DNA of 64,000 bases from DASSKP01 sp035695045 (lineage in GTDB: Bacteria; Actinomycetota; Actinomycetes; JAFAQI01): contig DASSEX010000069.1 in assembly GCA_035695045.1 (NCBI GenBank), positions 1 through 64,000 on the forward strand, written 5' to 3'. Shown piece by piece: positions 15,565 through 23,536 of the stretch. The notes beneath the pieces were generated by a model. That model was not told where the DNA came from. It did no database searches and worked only from the letters and a program-made list of their open reading frames with translations. Each line of letters opens with the position of its first letter. Within the stretch, counting starts at the first letter, position 1. Both the position numbers and the translations under genes were made by a program.

Positions 15565-16526
15565 GCGTTGCGGTCTGCTGTCGGGTCGAGAACGACCTTG
15601 CCCGTCGTGGCACGGGCGCGCATGTCCTCGTGGGCACGCCGGGCTTCGGCGAGCGGGTAGGCAGGTCCGACGATCGGCTGCAGCGTGCCGGCAGCGGTCA
15701 TGTCGAAGAGCTCGGCCATCGGTCCGTTGAGCATCGAGAGATCGCGCATGCAGTCGACGAGCCAGAAGCCGACGACGGCTTTGCTGCCGACCATCAGGCT
15801 GCCAGGAGCAATCGGTGTCGGTGGCGTCCGCGAGGCCATGCCGAAGACCGCGAGGCGGCCGAACGGCGCGAGTGCGCGCAGGCTGCCGTCGAAGGTCGGC
15901 CCACCCACCATCTCGAGGACGACGTCGACCTTCTGGCCGCCGTTCGCCTCCCGGAGAGCGGCGTTCATGTCAGGTGCCTGCGAGTCGACGGTCGCGTCCG
16001 CGCCGAGGGACTCGACGAGCTTGCGCTTGTCCGGGGACGAGGCGGTGCCGATGACGCGGCCGGCGCCGAACGCCTTCGCCAGTTGCACCGCGAGCGAGCC
16101 CACGCCACCCGCCGCCGCATGCACGACGACGGACTCGCCGGGCTGCATGTGCGTGCTGGTGCGCAGCAGCTGCCAGGCCGTCAGGCCCTGCACCAGCAGG
16201 GCGACTGCCTGGCCGTCGCTGACGCCTTCGGGGATGTCGAAGGACAGACCGCGAGGAGCGAGTGCCTTTTCGGCGTACCCGCCCGTGCCGACGAGAGACG
16301 CCACGCGGCGCCCGTCCGCAGTGCGGCCCGCGATCTCGCTGCCGGGCACGACCGGCAGGGTCGTCTGCGAGAGGTAGCTGTTGTCGGTCTGGTGGGTGTC
16401 GGCGTAGTTGACCCCTGCCGTCGTGACCTCGACGACGTCGAAGCCCTCGGCCGGCGTCGGATCCGGCAGCTCGACGAGCTCGAGCACCTCAGGACCGCCG
16501 AACTCACTGATCTGGATGGCGCGCAC
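15561..16526 (-). CDS. Zinc-free NADPH:quinone oxidoreductase-like MDR protein
   Basis: The 321-aa medium-chain dehydrogenase/reductase has the N-terminal GroES-like domain (VTTAGVNYADTHQ) and the Rossmann loop HAAAGGVGSLAVQLAKAFGA around residue 140. It lacks the Cys/His zinc ligands of alcohol dehydrogenases, so it belongs with quinone or enone reductases. The GTG start at 16526 lies 6 nt downstream of TAGTGT on the reverse strand, a leaderless promoter serving the oxidoreductase-tldD-tldE operon. The substrate is not predictable. Confidence 0.88.
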   Translation of the reverse strand: MRAIQISEFGGPEVLELVELPDPTPAEGFDVVEVTTAGVNYADTHQTDNSYLSQTTLPVVPGSEIAGRTADGRRVASLVGTGGYAEKALAPRGLSFDIPEGVSDGQAVALLVQGLTAWQLLRTSTHMQPGESVVVHAAAGGVGSLAVQLAKAFGAGRVIGTASSPDKRKLVESLGADATVDSQAPDMNAALREANGGQKVDVVLEMVGGPTFDGSLRALAPFGRLAVFGMASRTPPTPIAPGSLMVGSKAVVGFWLVDCMRDLSMLNGPMAELFDMTAAGTLQPIVGPAYPLAEARRAHEDMRARATTGKVVLDPTADRNA

Positions 16527-16532
16527 GGCCGA

Positions 16533-16538
16533 ACACTA
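16533..16538 (-). promoter_or_regulatory. Leaderless -10 element for the oxidoreductase-tldD-tldE operon
   Basis: On the reverse strand TAGTGT is followed by 6 nt and then the GTG start at 16526. No ribosome-binding site is present. Confidence 0.5.
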
Positions 16539-16608
16539 ATGTGATCGCCGCGCGGGGTGCAGACGCGCAGGGGTGTGGCGGCGCGACAAGTGCCGAGGCG
16601 CCGGAAAC

Positions 16609-16986
16609 TCAGTCGATCGGGCCGCGCGGGGCCGGCATCCGCTGCTCGCGGACGGCCGCGAGCCGGGGGAGGGCCCCCGTGATCGCGAGCTCTTCGAGGG
16701 TCGACTCGAGTGCGGGCGCCGTGCGTGACAGCAGCATCCGGGCGCCGTGGTCCTCGGCCCAGACCCGGGCCGCGAGCAGGACCGCGAGCACCTCGTCGTT
16801 GAGGGCGGTGACCTCACCGGCGTCGACGACGACGTCGCGGCACCCCTCGTCGAGTGGCGACAGCAGCGCGTTGCGCAGTTCTGGCAGCTCGGAGGTCGTC
16901 AGCGTCCCACCGAGGCGCACGAGTCGGCCGTCGGCGAGGTGCACGCAGTCGACGTGGCCAGTGGCTTCGAGCGTCGCGGTGGTCAT
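16609..16986 (-). CDS. STAS domain protein with acidic residues at the phospho-serine site
   Basis: The 125-aa product fits a single STAS domain of the anti-sigma-factor-antagonist type (LVRLGGTLTTSELPELRNAL; DVVVDAGEVTALNDEVLAVLLAARVWAEDHG). In canonical antagonists the loop after the VxxDxS strand reads DSSGLG and its Ser is phosphorylated. Here the equivalent segment is NDEVLA, so the Ser positions are Asp and Glu. It may be locked in a phospho-like state or regulate by another mechanism. ATG 16986 follows a GGAGGAC ribosome-binding site. The RsbW-like ATPase at 3843 is a candidate partner. Confidence 0.82.
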   Translation of the reverse strand: MTTATLEATGHVDCVHLADGRLVRLGGTLTTSELPELRNALLSPLDEGCRDVVVDAGEVTALNDEVLAVLLAARVWAEDHGARMLLSRTAPALESTLEELAITGALPRLAAVREQRMPAPRGPID

Positions 16987-17096
16987 TGGTGTCCTCCGGC
17001 GGTGTGGTGTGTCACTACCAGAGATCGGAATCCGTCACCGCAGGTGGAAGCGCCGTGCGGACCCTTTGTCGGGCCCTCGGTTGGGCTGGACAGGCT

Positions 17097-17111
17097 GGGT
17101 CCGGCGGACCC
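17097..17111 (-). terminator. Short hairpin downstream of the 17158-17847 gene
   Basis: GGGTCC pairs with GGACCC around a 3-nt loop, 47 nt beyond the stop of the secreted protein. The stem is short and has no T-tract, so this is tentative. The rest of 16987-17157 shows nothing further. Confidence 0.3.
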
Positions 17112-17157
17112 GACATCGTTACGCCGAATGGCCCAGACCTGAAGCAGAGGCCGCGTC

Positions 17158-17847
17158 TCAGCCGGTCGTGATGCCGCGAAGACGGTCCTGGATGACCTTC
17201 ACATGGCCTGCGGCGAGACCACCGATGACCATCGTCGCGAGCGCGATGAAAAGTCCACGGGGCGCCTGGTCGCCGTTGCCGGTGCCCCCGCCGAGGAGGC
17301 CGCCGACCTTCGGGGCGAGGGCAGGCGTCTGGCCGGCCGCCAGCAAAGCGGTCTGCTGCTGAGGAGCGATGACCGGGTTGGTCACCGGCGGCACCGACGT
17401 CGTACCGCGAAGACCGCCGAGCTGCAGCTGCGCGAGCGTCGTCGAGGCGAGAGCCGGGCGGGTGTGCACCGTCCCGAGGACCTGCCCCTGGCGCGCGGTG
17501 CCCGGGATCTTCACGGACGTCGTCGGCGCCTGCTGGGTCTGCTGGCCGGTCGTCGTCTTGCCGCCGGTCGGTGCCGGAGCCGGCGTGGTCGTCGGGGTCG
17601 CCGAGGGGAGCGGGACGCCGGCCGTCTGCGTGACCTGCTGAACGGTCGTCGTGACCAGCTGGACGGGGTCGGTTGTCGCCGACGGTGAAGGCAGCGGCAG
17701 CGGGTCGGTGACCGTCGACACCGGGCCGAGGTCGGAGCCGTACGTCGGGCCCGTCGCGGCGAGCGCGGTGCCGCCGAACGACAGGCACAGCAGCAATGCG
17801 CCGCCGGACACCGTGGCCACGCGTCGGCTCGTCGAGGTCTGGGTCAT
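17158..17847 (-). CDS. Secreted, C-terminally membrane-anchored Thr/Pro-rich protein
   Basis: The 229-aa product has a Sec signal peptide (basic TSTSRR, hydrophobic VSGGALLLCLSFGGTALA, then ATG). A long low-complexity region rich in Thr, Pro, Ser and Gln follows, with repeats such as TTTVQQVTQT and TPTTTPAPAPT. A Gly/Leu-rich hydrophobic stretch ends in a single span (GLFIALATMVIGGLAAG), and the C-terminal tail is basic. It is therefore probably a surface or wall-spanning protein anchored at its C-terminus. ATG 17847 has an AAGGACGAG ribosome-binding site. No enzymatic domain is recognisable. Confidence 0.75.
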   Translation of the reverse strand: MTQTSTSRRVATVSGGALLLCLSFGGTALAATGPTYGSDLGPVSTVTDPLPLPSPSATTDPVQLVTTTVQQVTQTAGVPLPSATPTTTPAPAPTGGKTTTGQQTQQAPTTSVKIPGTARQGQVLGTVHTRPALASTTLAQLQLGGLRGTTSVPPVTNPVIAPQQQTALLAAGQTPALAPKVGGLLGGGTGNGDQAPRGLFIALATMVIGGLAAGHVKVIQDRLRGITTG

Positions 17848-18042
17848 CTCTCGTCCTTCCGCCGTCCCCCGAAGAGTCAACGAGCCGAGCGATCGAAAGT
17901 GACGCACCCGGCTTGCCGGACTTCCGTCTTTCGAGGGGCTATGCCCGCTTCGTAGAGGGAAGTATCAATCACGGAGGGTGACGGCACAACCGAGGGTGGC
18001 CGCACGCGTGACGGCAGCCCCGGCGGCTCGGCGGCCCGGCAG

Positions 18043-19077
18043 TCAGACGCCGGCGCGCAGATCGAGCAGGACGAGGCGGGCCTTGCCGCCCACCGCGGCG
18101 AGCGCCCTGCTGGTGACGCGCAGAACGACCGAGGTCCGGTAGGTCTGGGCAGCGCTCGGCAGCGTCACGGTGTACCAGTGCCGCCCTGACACGACCTTCA
18201 GAACGGCAGCCTGGACCGACGAGCCGAACGCCTGACTGAGCCAGACCTTCACGTAGAGAGGGCGACCCGTGGGGTTGGGCGCCGCCAACTGCAGCTGCAG
18301 TGTGCGCGCGTAGGACAGGTCGAGGGCGTCGCTCATCAGCAGGTCGGCATGCCCGCCGCGGCCGTGTCGGACCAGCCTCGCGTACGCGCTGTCGTTTCCG
18401 GCGGTCGGCCCGGTGTACTGGACCAGACTCGTGGAAACCCGGCCGCTGCTGGCGGTGCCGAAGCGCTGGTCGGGACGCTCCAGGCTCGCGACGTCGGTGC
18501 TCGTCGTGATGGTCTGGCGGTCCATCGTGAGCCCCGGCGCGGGCACGCGAGTGCGGCCGTAGCTCGTCGAGTAGGCGTTGGTGAAGTCCAGCGTGTTCCA
18601 CGCCAGCCCGGCCCGCTCCACGACGCCGACCCCGAGGTAACGCGCCTGCGGGTCGAGGATGTTCGCCTTGTGCGGCGGGCTCGCCATGTACGCGCTGAAT
18701 AGGCTGCCCGGGTCCGTCGCGGAAGCCTCGCCGACGTTCTCGGCGATCTCCGTCCACGCGGACGATCCGGCGTGCTCCAGTGCGCTGACCAGGTTGGGGT
18801 TGTGAGACAGCGCCTGCGCCCCGGCGAGGTGCCAGGCCCAGCGGCGCGCCACGTCGGTGGCCCCCGGTACGACGACCAGCGAGCGGAGACCGGCGGAGCG
18901 GCGTACGTCGTTGATCTTGGCGGCGAGCGATGCCTCGTAGCCGTTCAGCCGTACGGAGTCGACGGTCTGGACGCCGGCGGAGGCCGACGCGGTCGTGAGC
19001 GCCGCCGGCGCGAGCACCCCGAGGAGCGGGGCCGCGGCGGCCACCGTGGTGGCCAGCAGGCGGGCAGGACGTCGCAT
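18043..19077 (-). CDS. Secreted CAP-domain protein (SCP/PR-1 family)
   Basis: The 344-aa product has a signal peptide (MRRPARLLATTVAAAAPLLGV, cleavage near ASASA) and a CAP domain over about residues 45-165. Family features are IAENVGEAS, SPPHKANILDPQARYLGVGVV with the conserved His, and the early HLAGAQALSHN. CAP proteins act outside the cell and may bind lipids or the cell wall; the bacterial biochemistry is poorly known. The 170 residues after the domain are predicted beta-rich and unassigned. It precedes the Thr/Pro-rich secreted gene on the same strand. Confidence 0.88.
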   Translation of the reverse strand: MRRPARLLATTVAAAAPLLGVLAPAALTTASASAGVQTVDSVRLNGYEASLAAKINDVRRSAGLRSLVVVPGATDVARRWAWHLAGAQALSHNPNLVSALEHAGSSAWTEIAENVGEASATDPGSLFSAYMASPPHKANILDPQARYLGVGVVERAGLAWNTLDFTNAYSTSYGRTRVPAPGLTMDRQTITTSTDVASLERPDQRFGTASSGRVSTSLVQYTGPTAGNDSAYARLVRHGRGGHADLLMSDALDLSYARTLQLQLAAPNPTGRPLYVKVWLSQAFGSSVQAAVLKVVSGRHWYTVTLPSAAQTYRTSVVLRVTSRALAAVGGKARLVLLDLRAGV

Positions 19078-19156
19078 TTGTCAGACTCCGAGGCGTTGTT
19101 CGATCACCAAGCGTTACGTAATGCCTCGGCAAGATCACGCAGAGTGTTGACTGCGC

Positions 19157-20071
19157 CTATCGGGTGAACCGGACGCCGCGCCATCCGCGGGCGGCGAGCC
19201 CGGAGCCGCCGACGACCAGCGCCGGCAGCCAGGTGAGCGCCGCGCCGAGCGCGACCGCGGCGACGGCCGCGGACAGCGGCAGTCCGAGGGCCACCAGGCC
19301 GCCCGTCATCGTTCCTTCTCGCGGCCCCGCGCCGTGGATGCCGGGAAGCAGCCCAGCCATCTGGCTGAGCCCGAGGACGCTCGCCACGCCGAGCGGGTCG
19401 ACGTGGTGGCCGACCGCGGCGACGAGCCCGATCGTGAACCCGAGGTATCCGGCCTGGTAGAGCCCGGAGATCAAGGCGGCCCGGACGAACGCCCAGCCTT
19501 TGGGTCGCGCGACGGTGCGCACCCGCGGAAGCCACAGCCGCCGGACCAGGTACGCCGTCAGCGCGATCGCGCCGATCGCGGCGCCGGCGAACGGCAGCAG
19601 CGCCGGCGGGATCGTCATGCCGGCGAGGACGGCGAGGACGGCGACCACCAGGCCGCCGGACAGCCTGTCACTCGCGACCTCGACGACGGCCGAGCTCTTC
19701 TCCGCGCCCTCGTGCAGCAGCTGCCGCACCCGCCAGAGATCAGCACCGGCGTGCTGCGGCGTCAACATGCCGAGCAGCTCGCCCTCGGCATAGACCCGGG
19801 CGTACCACGTCCACTTCTTCCCGCGCGTCGACACCGACCGCCAGCGCAGCGGGCAGAAGAGGTAGTTGCCGACGGTCCAGCAGGCGAGGCCGACCAGCGC
19901 GGGCTGCAGGTGCATGTGCGGAAGGTGCGACCAGGTGCCGACGGCGATGACGATGCCCAGCACCGGCGCGACCCGCAGGACGACGGCACCGACGCGGCGC
20001 ACCACGCGCCACCGGCCGGTTGCCGGTGGTGTCTCGGGCGATGTCCTGTCTGCCGGCATCACCAAGGACAT
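19157..20071 (-). CDS. Flippase-like membrane protein (LPG-synthase TM domain / AglD family)
   Basis: The 304-aa integral membrane protein has several predicted spans and the family pattern CPLRWRSV near residue 75, EGELLGMLTPQHAGADLWRVRQLL around residue 95, and a C-terminal HGAGPREGTMTGGLVALGL. This domain is shared with the N-terminal flippase region of lysylphosphatidylglycerol synthases and is thought to move or handle lipid intermediates. It is divergent from the MMPL transporter (56 nt between starts). The substrate is unknown. Confidence 0.82.
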   Translation of the reverse strand: MSLVMPADRTSPETPPATGRWRVVRRVGAVVLRVAPVLGIVIAVGTWSHLPHMHLQPALVGLACWTVGNYLFCPLRWRSVSTRGKKWTWYARVYAEGELLGMLTPQHAGADLWRVRQLLHEGAEKSSAVVEVASDRLSGGLVVAVLAVLAGMTIPPALLPFAGAAIGAIALTAYLVRRLWLPRVRTVARPKGWAFVRAALISGLYQAGYLGFTIGLVAAVGHHVDPLGVASVLGLSQMAGLLPGIHGAGPREGTMTGGLVALGLPLSAAVAAVALGAALTWLPALVVGGSGLAARGWRGVRFTR

Positions 20072-20114
20072 ACCCCTGGAATCGGGTTCCCGCCCCTGCG
20101 AGTTGAGACAGTCT

Positions 20115-20120
20115 TAGCCT
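20115..20120 (+). promoter_or_regulatory. Leaderless -10 element of the MMPL gene (TAGCCT)
   Basis: TAGCCT is 7 nt upstream of the ATG at 20128, with no ribosome-binding site between them. It lies in the 56-nt divergent region shared with the flippase gene. Confidence 0.5.
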
Positions 20121-20127
20121 TACCTCG

Positions 20128-22335
20128 ATGACGCGGCTGCTGCACCGCCTCGGCTCCTTGTGCGCCGCGCATCCGCTCGTCGTCGTGGCCGCGTGGTTGG
20201 TGGTCGTCACGACCGTGGTCACCCTCGCCGCGACAGTCGGCGGACGGCTCTCCCAGGGCGGTCAGACGATCCCCGGGACCGAGGTCGACGCGGCCGATGC
20301 CCGGCTGGCGGCGCACTTCCCATCCGCGGCGGACACGACGGCGGTCGTCGTACTGCACGGTGCCGACCGCGGAACGGTCGCGGCTGCAGCGCGCGAGGTC
20401 AGCGCCGGTATCCGGCGGCTGCCGCGCGTCATCCCGTCCTCGGTGCGCCGGTCCGCTGTCTCCGCCGACGGCCGGACCGTATTGCTCGCCGTCCGCTACG
20501 GCGCCGCGCGGTTCACTCTGCATCCGGCCGACCTGCGTCGGCTGGAAGCGGTGGCCCGATCCGCGCCGCGGGTGGAAGGCCTCGTCAGCGGCGACCTCTT
20601 CTACCAGCTCAACGTCCCCAGCAACAGCCTCGCCGAGAAGGTCGGTATCGGGCTGGCAGTGGTCGTGCTGCTCATGGCGTTCGGGTCGGTCATCGCGGCG
20701 CTGATGCCGGTCGCCACGGCTGCGCTCGGGATCGTCACCGGGCTGGCGTTGGTGCATCTGCTCGCCAACTGGTACGCCGTCAATGACTCCGCTCCGGCGC
20801 TGGCGACCATGCTCGGTCTCGGCGCCGGCATCGACTACGCGCTGTTCATCGTGACCCGGCACCGCGAGGGCATGCGGGCGGGCCTCGCGCCGGCGCAGGC
20901 CGCAGCGGCTGCGATGTCCAGCGCCGGCACCAGCGTTGTGTGGGCCGGAGTCACCGTGGTCGCTGCGATCTGCGGGCTCGCTTTCGGGGGTATCCCCGTC
21001 GTCACGAGCCTCGGTCTCGCCAGTGCAGTCGTGGTCGCGACGTCGGTGTTGTCGTCGCTGACGATGCTGCCCGCCCTGCTGTCGTTGACCGACCAGCACA
21101 TCGACGCCTTGCACATCCCACTTCCGCATCTGCGGCACGAGCGGGTGGGCGGTCTCCAGGGTGGGCCGGCCGCCGAGTCGCAGTGGTCCTGGGGACGCTG
21201 GGCGCGGACGATCGAGCGGCGTCCGGTGCGTTACGTGCTTGGGTGCACCGTTCTGCTGGTGCTGCTCGCGCTGCCGGTGTCCGGTATGCGGCTCGGCATG
21301 CCGGACTCGAGCAGTGCCCCGGCCGGCAGCAACGCGAAGCGGGCGTTCACGCTGATCAGCAACGCGTTCGGTCCAGGCGTCGATGCGCCGTTGCAGCTCG
21401 TCGTGGAGCTGCCTCCGGGAGGAGGAGCCGGACTCGGCAGCGCGCTCGCGCGAGCGGTGTCCGCGGACCGCGACGTCGCGTCGATCGGACCGCTGGTCAG
21501 CAGCAGTGACGGGACCACCGCGGTGATGACGGTGACGCCCAAGTCCGGGCCGCAGTCCAACGCGACGGCAGAGCTGGTTCCACGGCTGCGGGCACACGTG
21601 CTCCCCCCGATCGAGCGGTCGACCGGAGCGCGCGTGCTCGTGACGGGGCTGCCCGCCGGCCGCTACGACGTGGGGCAGCGGGTCCTCGCCCGGCTGCCGA
21701 TCTTCGTGGGTGCGGTGCTGGCGTTGTCCTTCCTGCTGCTGATGCTGGTGTTCCGGTCGGTTCTCGTGCCGCTGAAAGCCGTGCTGCTGAACGTGTTGTC
21801 GATCGCCGCTGCGCTCGGCGTCGTGGTCGCCGTGTTCACCTGGGGTTGGTTGCGCCAGCTGGTCGGCGTGTCCGAGACGGTGCCCGTCGTGGACGTCGTA
21901 CCGATGATCATGTTCGCGATCGTGTTCGGGCTCTCGATGGACTACGAGGTCTTCCTGCTGTCGCGGGTACGCGAGGAGTGGGTCGCCGAAGGCGACGCCC
22001 GCGGCAGTGTGGTGCGCGGGCTGACGTCGACGGCGCGGGTCATCAGCGCCGCCGCGGCCATCATGGTCTCGGTCTTCCTGGCGTTCACGCTGTCGCACGA
22101 CGTGATCGTCAAGATGGTCGGGCTCGGACTCGCGGTGGCCGTCTTCCTCGACGCGACGGTGATCCGCCTCGCGTTGGTGCCGGCGACGATGTCGCTGCTC
22201 GGCGAGCTGAACTGGTGGTTGCCGCGCTGGCTCGACCGCGTGCTCCCACACGTCGATGTCGAGGGCGCAGTGCCCGTCACGCCGACCGAGCCGGTGCCCG
22301 GCCCGACGTCACCGCCGGAGATGTTGCAGCGCTGA
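20128..22335 (+). CDS. MMPL family RND-type transporter
   Basis: The 735-aa transporter has the MMPL layout: one span, a soluble porter domain (about residues 35-175), a block of five spans, then the same again (second porter domain about residues 405-520). Family signatures are LGLGAGIDYALFIVTRHREG (about residues 230-249) and its second copy VFGLSMDYEVFLLSRVREEW (about residues 600-619), holding the proton-relay Asp-Tyr pairs. MMPL proteins export lipids or hydrophobic compounds by proton motive force. No lipid-synthesis operon adjoins it, so the cargo is unknown. The start is leaderless. Confidence 0.93.
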   Translation: MTRLLHRLGSLCAAHPLVVVAAWLVVVTTVVTLAATVGGRLSQGGQTIPGTEVDAADARLAAHFPSAADTTAVVVLHGADRGTVAAAAREVSAGIRRLPRVIPSSVRRSAVSADGRTVLLAVRYGAARFTLHPADLRRLEAVARSAPRVEGLVSGDLFYQLNVPSNSLAEKVGIGLAVVVLLMAFGSVIAALMPVATAALGIVTGLALVHLLANWYAVNDSAPALATMLGLGAGIDYALFIVTRHREGMRAGLAPAQAAAAAMSSAGTSVVWAGVTVVAAICGLAFGGIPVVTSLGLASAVVVATSVLSSLTMLPALLSLTDQHIDALHIPLPHLRHERVGGLQGGPAAESQWSWGRWARTIERRPVRYVLGCTVLLVLLALPVSGMRLGMPDSSSAPAGSNAKRAFTLISNAFGPGVDAPLQLVVELPPGGGAGLGSALARAVSADRDVASIGPLVSSSDGTTAVMTVTPKSGPQSNATAELVPRLRAHVLPPIERSTGARVLVTGLPAGRYDVGQRVLARLPIFVGAVLALSFLLLMLVFRSVLVPLKAVLLNVLSIAAALGVVVAVFTWGWLRQLVGVSETVPVVDVVPMIMFAIVFGLSMDYEVFLLSRVREEWVAEGDARGSVVRGLTSTARVISAAAAIMVSVFLAFTLSHDVIVKMVGLGLAVAVFLDATVIRLALVPATMSLLGELNWWLPRWLDRVLPHVDVEGAVPVTPTEPVPGPTSPPEMLQR

Positions 22336-22345
22336 GCGACACGCG

Positions 22346-23095
22346 TCAGCCGACGGAAGCCCCGATTCCGCGACCGACGCCGTAGGTCACGCCTGCGGCC
22401 AGGACCGCGAGCGCCAGCTGGCGCAGCCCGCCGAACCAGATCGGCTTGTTGGTCAGCCGCGCGACGACCGCGCCGGCGCCGAACAGCGTGACCGCTGAGA
22501 TCGCGAGCGCGGGCCAGAGCACGCTGACTCCGGCGAAGAACGGGAGCAGCGGCACCACGGCGCCGATCGAGAACGAGAAGAACGACGACACCGCCGCGAC
22601 CCAGGGCGAGGGAAGCTCCGTGGGGTCGACGCCGAGCTCCTCGCGCGCGTGCAGCAGCAGCGCTTCGTCCGGATCCTCGGAGACCTGTCGCGCCACCTGG
22701 TGGGCGAGCTCGGGGTCGACGCCCTTGTCGACGAACGCCTCGGCGAGCTCGCGTTGCTCGCGCTCAGGGTTGCGATGCAGCTCGCGGCGCTCGAGCTCGA
22801 CCTCGGCACGGACGAGCTCGTTCTGCGAGGCGACGCTCGTGTACTCGCCGGTCGCCATCGAGAACGCGCCGGCGACCAGTCCGGCGAGGCCGGTGAGGAT
22901 GATGCGTTGCCGATCGAGTCCGCCGCCGCCGACTCCGGCGATGAGGCTGACATTGGTGACGAGTCCGTCCATCGCGCCGAAGACGGTCGGCCGCAGCCAT
23001 CCGCCGCTGACGTCACGATGCTGGTGGGCCGGCTCCTGAGATCGGGCCGGCTTCCCGCTCCTGGCCGGATCGGCGCTGTTGTCGATCAAGGTCAC
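22346..23095 (-). CDS. VIT1/CCC1 family transporter
   Basis: The 249-aa membrane protein matches the VIT1/CCC1 family of iron/manganese exporters. The N-terminal signature is WLRPTVFGAMDGLVTNVSLIAGVGGG; a charged cytoplasmic metal-binding helix follows (LVRAEVELERRELHRNPEREQRELAEAF-like stretch, Glu-rich, about residues 88-115). Three C-terminal spans (FFSFSIGAVVPLLPFF; ALAISAVTLFGAGAVVA; LALAVLAAGVTYGVG) complete it. It would move divalent metal out of the cytosol. The GTG start at 23095 gives the full N-terminus. It converges on the MMPL gene (10 nt apart). Confidence 0.88.
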   Translation of the reverse strand: MTLIDNSADPARSGKPARSQEPAHQHRDVSGGWLRPTVFGAMDGLVTNVSLIAGVGGGGLDRQRIILTGLAGLVAGAFSMATGEYTSVASQNELVRAEVELERRELHRNPEREQRELAEAFVDKGVDPELAHQVARQVSEDPDEALLLHAREELGVDPTELPSPWVAAVSSFFSFSIGAVVPLLPFFAGVSVLWPALAISAVTLFGAGAVVARLTNKPIWFGGLRQLALAVLAAGVTYGVGRGIGASVG

Positions 23096-23140
23096 GACCG
23101 GACCCGTTCCCGGACGGGCGGTCCACCATGCGCACCGGCC

Positions 23141-23146
23141 TAGTCT
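23141..23146 (+). promoter_or_regulatory. Leaderless -10 element of the DUF3039 gene (TAGTCT)
   Basis: TAGTCT is followed by 6 nt and the GTG at 23153; no ribosome-binding site is present. Confidence 0.55.
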
Positions 23147-23152
23147 GGCGAT

Positions 23153-23458
23153 GTGACGTCGATCTCGACCGATGCCGGCACCACGACGCTGACCGACACG
23201 GACACCGATGTCGGCGGGCGCACCGACTACCGCCTCGACGACGGTGACCACGAGCGCTTCAGCCACTACGCCGACAAGGACAAGATCATGGAGGCGATGG
23301 TCACCGGAACGCCGGTCGTCGCCCTGTGCGGCAAGGTCTGGGTGCCGTCGCGCGATCCGAAGAAGTTCCCCGTGTGCCCGGAGTGCCAGCGCCTCTATGA
23401 CCTCGGGCCGGAAGGCCGCATGCGCGAGTGGAACGAGCGAGCCGCCTCCGGCGAGTGA
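23153..23458 (+). CDS. DUF3039 domain-containing protein
   Basis: The 101-aa product matches DUF3039, an actinobacterial family of unknown function. The conserved part is about residues 36-85: ERFSHYADKDKIMEAMVTG, then ALCGKVWVPSRDPKKFPVCPEC. One Cys plus a CPEC pair suggests a small metal-binding knuckle. The N-terminal Thr/Asp-rich stretch (TTTLTDTDTD) is probably disordered. It has its own leaderless promoter. Confidence 0.88.
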   Translation: MTSISTDAGTTTLTDTDTDVGGRTDYRLDDGDHERFSHYADKDKIMEAMVTGTPVVALCGKVWVPSRDPKKFPVCPECQRLYDLGPEGRMREWNERAASGE

Positions 23459-23466
23459 CCGCTCTT

Positions 23467-23496
23467 CATGATCACCGGCCACAACGCCATGATCAC
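23467..23496. repeat. Tandem catgatcac sites ahead of the aldolase
   Basis: CATGATCAC occurs at 23467-23475 and again at 23488-23496, exactly 21 bp apart (two helical turns). The sites lie 29-58 bp upstream of the aldolase -10 box, covering the -35 region, as expected for a regulator binding two direct-repeat half-sites. Confidence 0.5.
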
Positions 23497-23524
23497 GGGG
23501 GAGGACCGGGGGCGGTCCGCGGCG

Positions 23525-23530
23525 TACTCT
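23525..23530 (+). promoter_or_regulatory. Leaderless -10 element of the aldolase gene (TACTCT)
   Basis: TACTCT lies 6 nt ahead of ATG 23537. This favours that start over the in-frame ATG at 23468, which would place the promoter inside the gene. Confidence 0.55.
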
Positions 23531-23536
23531 TCCGGC

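Noticed and set aside
17848..18042. Riboswitch (cyclic di-AMP or cyclic di-GMP type) upstream of the Thr/Pro-rich secreted protein
   Set aside because: Some short motifs looked similar on the reverse strand (for example GCCGGGT and a GAAA loop), but conserved core blocks and their order are absent.
20106..20124. IdeR/DtxR-like iron box ahead of the MMPL gene (TTAGCCTTACCT)
   Set aside because: Only about 11 of 19 positions match the palindromic consensus and one half-site is missing. The match is explained by the -10 element.
20059..22251. A 730-codon open frame on the reverse strand opposite the MMPL transporter
   Set aside because: Its translation is rich in Arg, His, Gln and Asp without hydrophobic or catalytic patterns. 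This is the usual shadow of a high-GC gene in the complementary frame, and the forward frame has clear MMPL motifs.
23468..23536. Translation of the aldolase from the upstream ATG at 23468
   Set aside because: The added residues do not align with the family, and the leaderless -10 box at 23525-23530 would fall inside the gene.
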